DNA of 10,147 nt from Arcticibacterium sp051269965. Its GTDB lineage: Bacteria > Bacteroidota > Bacteroidia > Cytophagales > Spirosomataceae. The stretch's first letter is position 1, and every line of letters begins with the position of its first letter. Below the pieces are notes generated by a model. That model had not been told where the DNA came from. It saw only the letters and a program-made list of their open reading frames with translations, and ran no database searches. Both the position numbers and the translations under genes were made by a program. Where the stretch lies: assembly GCA_051269965.1 (NCBI GenBank), contig JBNMFK010000131.1, positions 1-10,147 of the forward strand. The letters are read 5' to 3'. Shown here piece after piece: positions 6,836 to 10,147 of this stretch.

Positions 6836-8037
6836 TTTCCAAATTGCCAGTTTCTAGGAGCATCTGAAGTTCTCGTGCTAGAGGATAGACATGGTGCAAG
6901 GGGCACCAAAGGTCGATACTGACCGTCTAACTCAAAAACGACATTTCTGTTATTTAGACTACTGAAAATCCTATCTGGTGATAAATTAGGAGCATCCCTT
7001 CTATTTAACATATGCCTCACCTCCTTCACCGCAGAAGCGGTGAAATAGCCTAGTATTAATTCCTCTTTAGCATCCACATTTAATACATTCCCTTTAATGG
7101 GTGCTGGTGGAGTATCTGCCAAAGAACCAGAATTTACAGATTGATCCTCTATCAATTTTAGATATCTAAACGCTCCAGGCGTAAGCGATTTTTGCTGTAT
7201 TGTTACAAGACAACTGTTGGATTGAAAAGCTGGTACCTGAGCTACTAATTTATTTTTTTGAAGCTGCCCATTCGTAAAAATATCTGAAAAAATAGTAATA
7301 TCATCACCATCATAGATCTCCCAGCAGAGGCTTTGACATTTATAGTCATAAGAAGTATTTACATTAAAGCTTGTCTTAGTCTCACATCGCTCTGGTAAAC
7401 CCCCAGCTTCATCTGCCGGAAAATAAAGACCCTGCTTGCACGTATGACAGACATTCTGGATTTCATAATCTGTCCAAGACCAGCTATAAAAATTGACTTC
7501 ATCAGCTGGATCATTGAAATCTAGATAGAAATCATGCGTTGGCGTCCGAATATTGAAAAGTCTTGTTTTTTTAACACCGACTGGATTAAATCTAATTTCA
7601 TAGTTAGCAACATCTGGAACAGGCTTCATCATCTCAATGCTAGAAGCATAGGATATACCCTCCTTTGTCCTAAATTTCAATTGATACCCATTACCCACCT
7701 TAGCCAAAAAATTATTTGGCATCGCATAAAAGCCAGGAAAGAGTTCATTTAAACTGTATTCTACACTTCCATTCTCAACCACCCGTACTAAGGCATTTTC
7801 TACAGGAACAGCTTCATTATTTTTAGAAAAAATAGTCTTTGTGAAATCTGTACTGATAAAGTCACTTTGATCGTCTGTTTCAAAAATCCTTATTGTTTGG
7901 TCCTCATCAAAAATATTTGTGATGGTCCCTTCTACAATTAAATACTTTCTACTGCCCACTATATTCACATCGTAAGTATCCACGCAGGCCAGAAAAATAA
8001 AAGCTAGGGCAAAAAACTGCCAAGAGATTCGTCTCAT
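6832..8037 (-). CDS. DUF4249 family lipoprotein, partner of the TonB-dependent receptor
   Basis: From the ATG at 8037 the product has 401 residues and starts MRRISWQFFALAFIFLAC, a lipoprotein signal with predicted lipidated Cys18. The frame stays open upstream to 8145, but only this start puts the signal peptide at the N-terminus. KYLIVEGTITN (31-41) near the start, CWEIYDGDDITIFSD (238-252) and PPAPIKGNVLNVDAKEELILGYF (310-332) are typical of DUF4249. These proteins are found next to TonB-dependent receptors in Bacteroidota and are probably surface or periplasmic partners, but their role is unproven. Seven cysteines lie in the mature part beyond the lipid one: 197, 200, 218, 234, 238, 276 and 383. 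The cluster 197-238, with a CxxC pair, suggests disulfides or a bound ligand or metal. The stop overlaps the receptor start, so translation is probably coupled. Confidence 0.9.
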   Translation of the reverse strand: MRRISWQFFALAFIFLACVDTYDVNIVGSRKYLIVEGTITNIFDEDQTIRIFETDDQSDFISTDFTKTIFSKNNEAVPVENALVRVVENGSVEYSLNELFPGFYAMPNNFLAKVGNGYQLKFRTKEGISYASSIEMMKPVPDVANYEIRFNPVGVKKTRLFNIRTPTHDFYLDFNDPADEVNFYSWSWTDYEIQNVCHTCKQGLYFPADEAGGLPERCETKTSFNVNTSYDYKCQSLCWEIYDGDDITIFSDIFTNGQLQKNKLVAQVPAFQSNSCLVTIQQKSLTPGAFRYLKLIEDQSVNSGSLADTPPAPIKGNVLNVDAKEELILGYFTASAVKEVRHMLNRRDAPNLSPDRIFSSLNNRNVVFELDGQYRPLVPLAPCLSSSTRTSDAPRNWQFGK

Positions 8038-8244
8038 CACATTTAGCCGCCTCAGCTGACGACTTTTGGTACGTTTACACAGGTTGTGACATAAAAGTAA
8101 CCCTATTTCAAGTAATTTATAGGTTGTGTTCGCCAATTCTGTCAATCTGTCAGCCTTCTCTCATTTGGAATGTACTTTGTACATATTGCACTGTGCTAAG
8201 GCACATCAAATAGCGATAACTTTTAACACAAAAATAGAATACAG
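8038..8244. promoter_or_regulatory. Divergent control region between the DUF4249 operon and htpG
   Basis: Both flanking transcription units must start here. On the htpG side lie two neighbouring palindromes, ATGTAC-TTT-GTACAT (8170-8184) and TGTGC-TAAG-GCACA (8192-8205). A possible -7 box TAACTTTT (8217-8224) matches 7 of 8 positions of TAnnTTTG, with TGTG (8192-8195) 21 bp upstream as a poor -33. That would leave a very short A-rich leader with no Shine-Dalgarno site before the ATG at 8245. On the DUF4249 side, AGGTTGTG occurs twice exactly 40 bp apart (8081-8088 and 8121-8128), and CTGTCA twice 8 bp apart (8139-8144, 8147-8152). No clear promoter is visible for the minus strand. A CIRCE heat-shock element is not present. 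Confidence 0.45.
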
Positions 8245-10059
8245 ATGTCAACTGAAAAAGGTAGCATTTCCATTAATACGGAAAATATCTTCCCGATTAT
8301 TAAGAAGTTTTTATACTCTGATAATGAGATTTTCCTCCGTGAATTGGTCTCTAATGCTGTAGATGCTACACAAAAAATAAAAAAGCTCGCCGCCATGGGG
8401 AAATTCGATGGCGAACTGGGAGACCTCAAAATAAAAGTAAGTGTAGATAAAGAAGCCAAAACCATTACTATTTCTGATAATGGGCTTGGAATGACAACTG
8501 ATGAAGTAAAGAAATACATCAATCAGATTGCGTTTTCTGGTGCCAAAGATTTCCTTGAAAAATATAAAGACCAAGCAGAAGATAAAAATCAAATCATTGG
8601 TCAATTTGGCCTTGGTTTTTACTCTGCCTACATGGTTTCTAGTTTAGTAGAGATTCACACCAAATCCTATCAAGATGAACCCGCTGTTAAATGGACTTGT
8701 GATGGTACCACAGAATATGAAATTTCTAGTCTAGAAAAAGAATCACGCGGTACAGAAATCATACTACATATTGCTGAAGATTCTGAAGAATTTTTGGAAG
8801 AAGTTCGAATAGAGACTATTCTTAATAAATATGGCAAATTTCTTCCTGTAGAGATAGAATTCAAAGAGGAGATCATCAACAATCCAGAACCAATCTGGGC
8901 AAAATCTCCTTCTGACCTTAAAGATGAAGACTACATAGCTTTCTATAAAGAGCTATATCCGATGGGTGAAGATCCTCTTTTCTGGATTCATTTAAATGTG
9001 GACTACCCGTTTAATTTGACAGGAGTGCTTTACTTCCCAAAAATCAAGCAAGATTTCCAGCTTAGCAGAGAAGGAATCCAGTTATATAGCCGTCAGGTAT
9101 TCATTACAGATAATGTTAAGGATATTGTCCCTGAGTTCCTGCAGTTACTTCATGGTGTGATTGACTCTCCAGACATTCCGTTGAACGTATCTAGAAGTTA
9201 CCTTCAGGCCGATGGAAATGTAAAGAAAATCAACAGCCACATTACTAAAAAAGTAGCCGATAAATTAGGGGATCTGTTCAATAGCGACCGCAAAGGTTTT
9301 GAAGAGAAATGGGATAGCATTGGCCTATTTGTCAAATACGGAATTATCTCTGATGATAAATTCTATGATAGAGCTCAAAATTTTCTTCTTTTTAAAAACA
9401 CAGAGGGTGAGTATTTCACAGCAGAGGAATACAAGATTAAAGTAGAGGCTCTTCAAAAAGATAAAGACGAAAATACTATCATTCTTTATACCACAGATGT
9501 AGAGAAGCAAGACGCCTTTATAAAAGGTGCCAAAAAGCGTGACTTTGATGTATTAGTCTTAGAAGATGTACTGGACGCCCACTTCATTAATACCATGGAG
9601 CAGAAACTTGAAAAAGTTAGCTTTAAGCGTGTAGATGGTGACTCTCTAGATAAATTAGTAGACAAAGGTCTTACTGTGGAGTCTGTACTTTCTGAAAAAG
9701 AAAAGGAGAAAGTGGATGGCTTATTTAAAGAAGTAGCTGGGAGCAATACCGTTCAAATAGAAGCCCTTCCTGCGGACGACGCTCCTGTAAGTATCGTTCA
9801 GCCAGAATTCATGCGTAGATATATGGATATGAATAAGCTTAATGGCCAAGCCGGTATGATGGGAAATATGCCTACCATGTATAATCTGGTAGTTAACGGC
9901 AATAGCCCAATCATAGCCAAAATGCTTAAAATGAAAGGCGAAGACAGAAGACAAGTTTATGCCAAACAACTACATGACCTAGCCCTTCTTTCTCAAGGCA
10001 TGCTTTCAGGTGGTAACCTTACTGACTTTGTGAATAGGACTTTTGAGGAGATGGCTTAG
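8245..10059 (+). CDS. htpG: Molecular chaperone HtpG (bacterial Hsp90)
   Basis: This 604-residue cytoplasmic ATP-driven chaperone is complete. The N-terminal Bergerat ATPase domain (about 1-215) contains the catalytic Glu33 and the Asn37/Asp40 site in ELVSNAVDAT (33-42), SDNGLGMT (77-84), IGQFGLGFYSAYMV (118-131) as the lid/glycine motif, and RGTEIILHI (168-176). The middle domain (about 220-490) contains FQLSREGIQLYS (271-282) and IPLNVSRSYLQ (311-321), in which Arg317 is the expected ATP gamma-phosphate arginine. The C-terminal dimerisation domain (about 500-604) begins with a methionine-rich amphipathic stretch: seven Met between 523 and 545. Length matches other bacterial HtpG proteins (about 600-630), and all ATPase residues I could check are present. 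It is transcribed alone, divergent from the DUF4249 operon, and ends at its own terminator. Confidence 0.97.
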   Translation: MSTEKGSISINTENIFPIIKKFLYSDNEIFLRELVSNAVDATQKIKKLAAMGKFDGELGDLKIKVSVDKEAKTITISDNGLGMTTDEVKKYINQIAFSGAKDFLEKYKDQAEDKNQIIGQFGLGFYSAYMVSSLVEIHTKSYQDEPAVKWTCDGTTEYEISSLEKESRGTEIILHIAEDSEEFLEEVRIETILNKYGKFLPVEIEFKEEIINNPEPIWAKSPSDLKDEDYIAFYKELYPMGEDPLFWIHLNVDYPFNLTGVLYFPKIKQDFQLSREGIQLYSRQVFITDNVKDIVPEFLQLLHGVIDSPDIPLNVSRSYLQADGNVKKINSHITKKVADKLGDLFNSDRKGFEEKWDSIGLFVKYGIISDDKFYDRAQNFLLFKNTEGEYFTAEEYKIKVEALQKDKDENTIILYTTDVEKQDAFIKGAKKRDFDVLVLEDVLDAHFINTMEQKLEKVSFKRVDGDSLDKLVDKGLTVESVLSEKEKEKVDGLFKEVAGSNTVQIEALPADDAPVSIVQPEFMRRYMDMNKLNGQAGMMGNMPTMYNLVVNGNSPIIAKMLKMKGEDRRQVYAKQLHDLALLSQGMLSGGNLTDFVNRTFEEMA

Positions 10060-10090
10060 TTTTCGATATTAGGGCTTAGGCCCAATAATG

Positions 10091-10123
10091 AGACCTCGTG
10101 GATTACCTGCGAGGTCTTTTTTT
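10091..10123 (+). terminator. Rho-independent terminator of htpG
   Basis: A perfect 8-bp GC-rich stem, AGACCTCG (10091-10098) with CGAGGTCT (10110-10117), encloses an 11-base loop and runs into seven T residues (10117-10123). It starts 31 bases after the htpG stop codon and is oriented to end the htpG transcript. Confidence 0.92.
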
Positions 10124-10147
10124 ATAAATTTAAAATTCTACTGAAGC

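Noticed and set aside
6693..6899. Minus-strand frame overlapping the receptor start and DUF4249 end
   Set aside because: It is an out-of-frame shadow of two well-supported genes.
8038..8145. Longer start for the DUF4249 gene at 8145
   Set aside because: It would bury the lipoprotein signal peptide 36 residues inside the protein; the ATG at 8037 places it correctly.
8173..8199. CIRCE heat-shock element before htpG
   Set aside because: CTGTGCTAA resembles one CIRCE arm (7 of 9), but the partner arm at the required 9-bp spacing does not match.
8223..8604. Minus-strand frames within the 5' part of htpG
   Set aside because: They are antisense shadows of a complete, strongly conserved htpG.

Overview
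The window looks like a chromosomal stretch from a member of the Bacteroidota, probably a Cytophagales-type organism. This is inferred from the AT-rich DNA, A-rich leaders without clear Shine-Dalgarno sites, the DUF4249 lipoprotein/TonB-dependent receptor pair (a hallmark of this phylum), and HtpG and CysM proteins of the Bacteroidota type. No tRNA, rRNA, CRISPR array, insertion sequence or phage gene was seen.

Layout. Bases 1-168 (+) hold the last 55 codons of a membrane-dipeptidase-like (M19) gene. Its stop codon overlaps the stop of a convergent gene (165-560, -) for a small putative lipoprotein with conserved CAH and KC cysteine motifs. Bases 665-1073 (+) carry the wreck of a DUF1761 membrane-protein gene: three reading frames joined end to end, with several stops, span almost exactly the length of an intact family member. 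A strong hairpin at 1092-1123 sits between this relic and a minus-strand pair: an enoyl-thioester-reductase-like oxidoreductase (1386-2375) followed 9 bp later by a SemiSWEET half-transporter (1122-1376).

After a 292-bp spacer comes the main minus-strand cluster, read from 8037 down to 2668. It runs DUF4249 lipoprotein, TonB-dependent receptor (ATGA overlap with the lipoprotein gene), serine O-acetyltransferase (cysE-like), then O-acetylserine sulfhydrylase (cysM, 1 bp after cysE). The last two enzymes make a complete serine-to-cysteine route. The first two should form an outer-membrane uptake or binding unit of unknown substrate. The tight packing suggests that all four may be co-transcribed.

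A divergent control region (8038-8244) separates this cluster from htpG (8245-10059, +), the bacterial Hsp90. It contains two neighbouring short palindromes just upstream of htpG. htpG ends at a textbook hairpin plus T-run terminator (10091-10123).

Most of the window is ordinary housekeeping and envelope biology. The items most worth a second look are the decayed DUF1761 gene, the coupling of a DUF4249/receptor pair to cysteine synthesis, the small CAH/KC lipoprotein and the palindromes in the two divergent intergenic regions. I found no convincing new multi-gene defence or mobile system.
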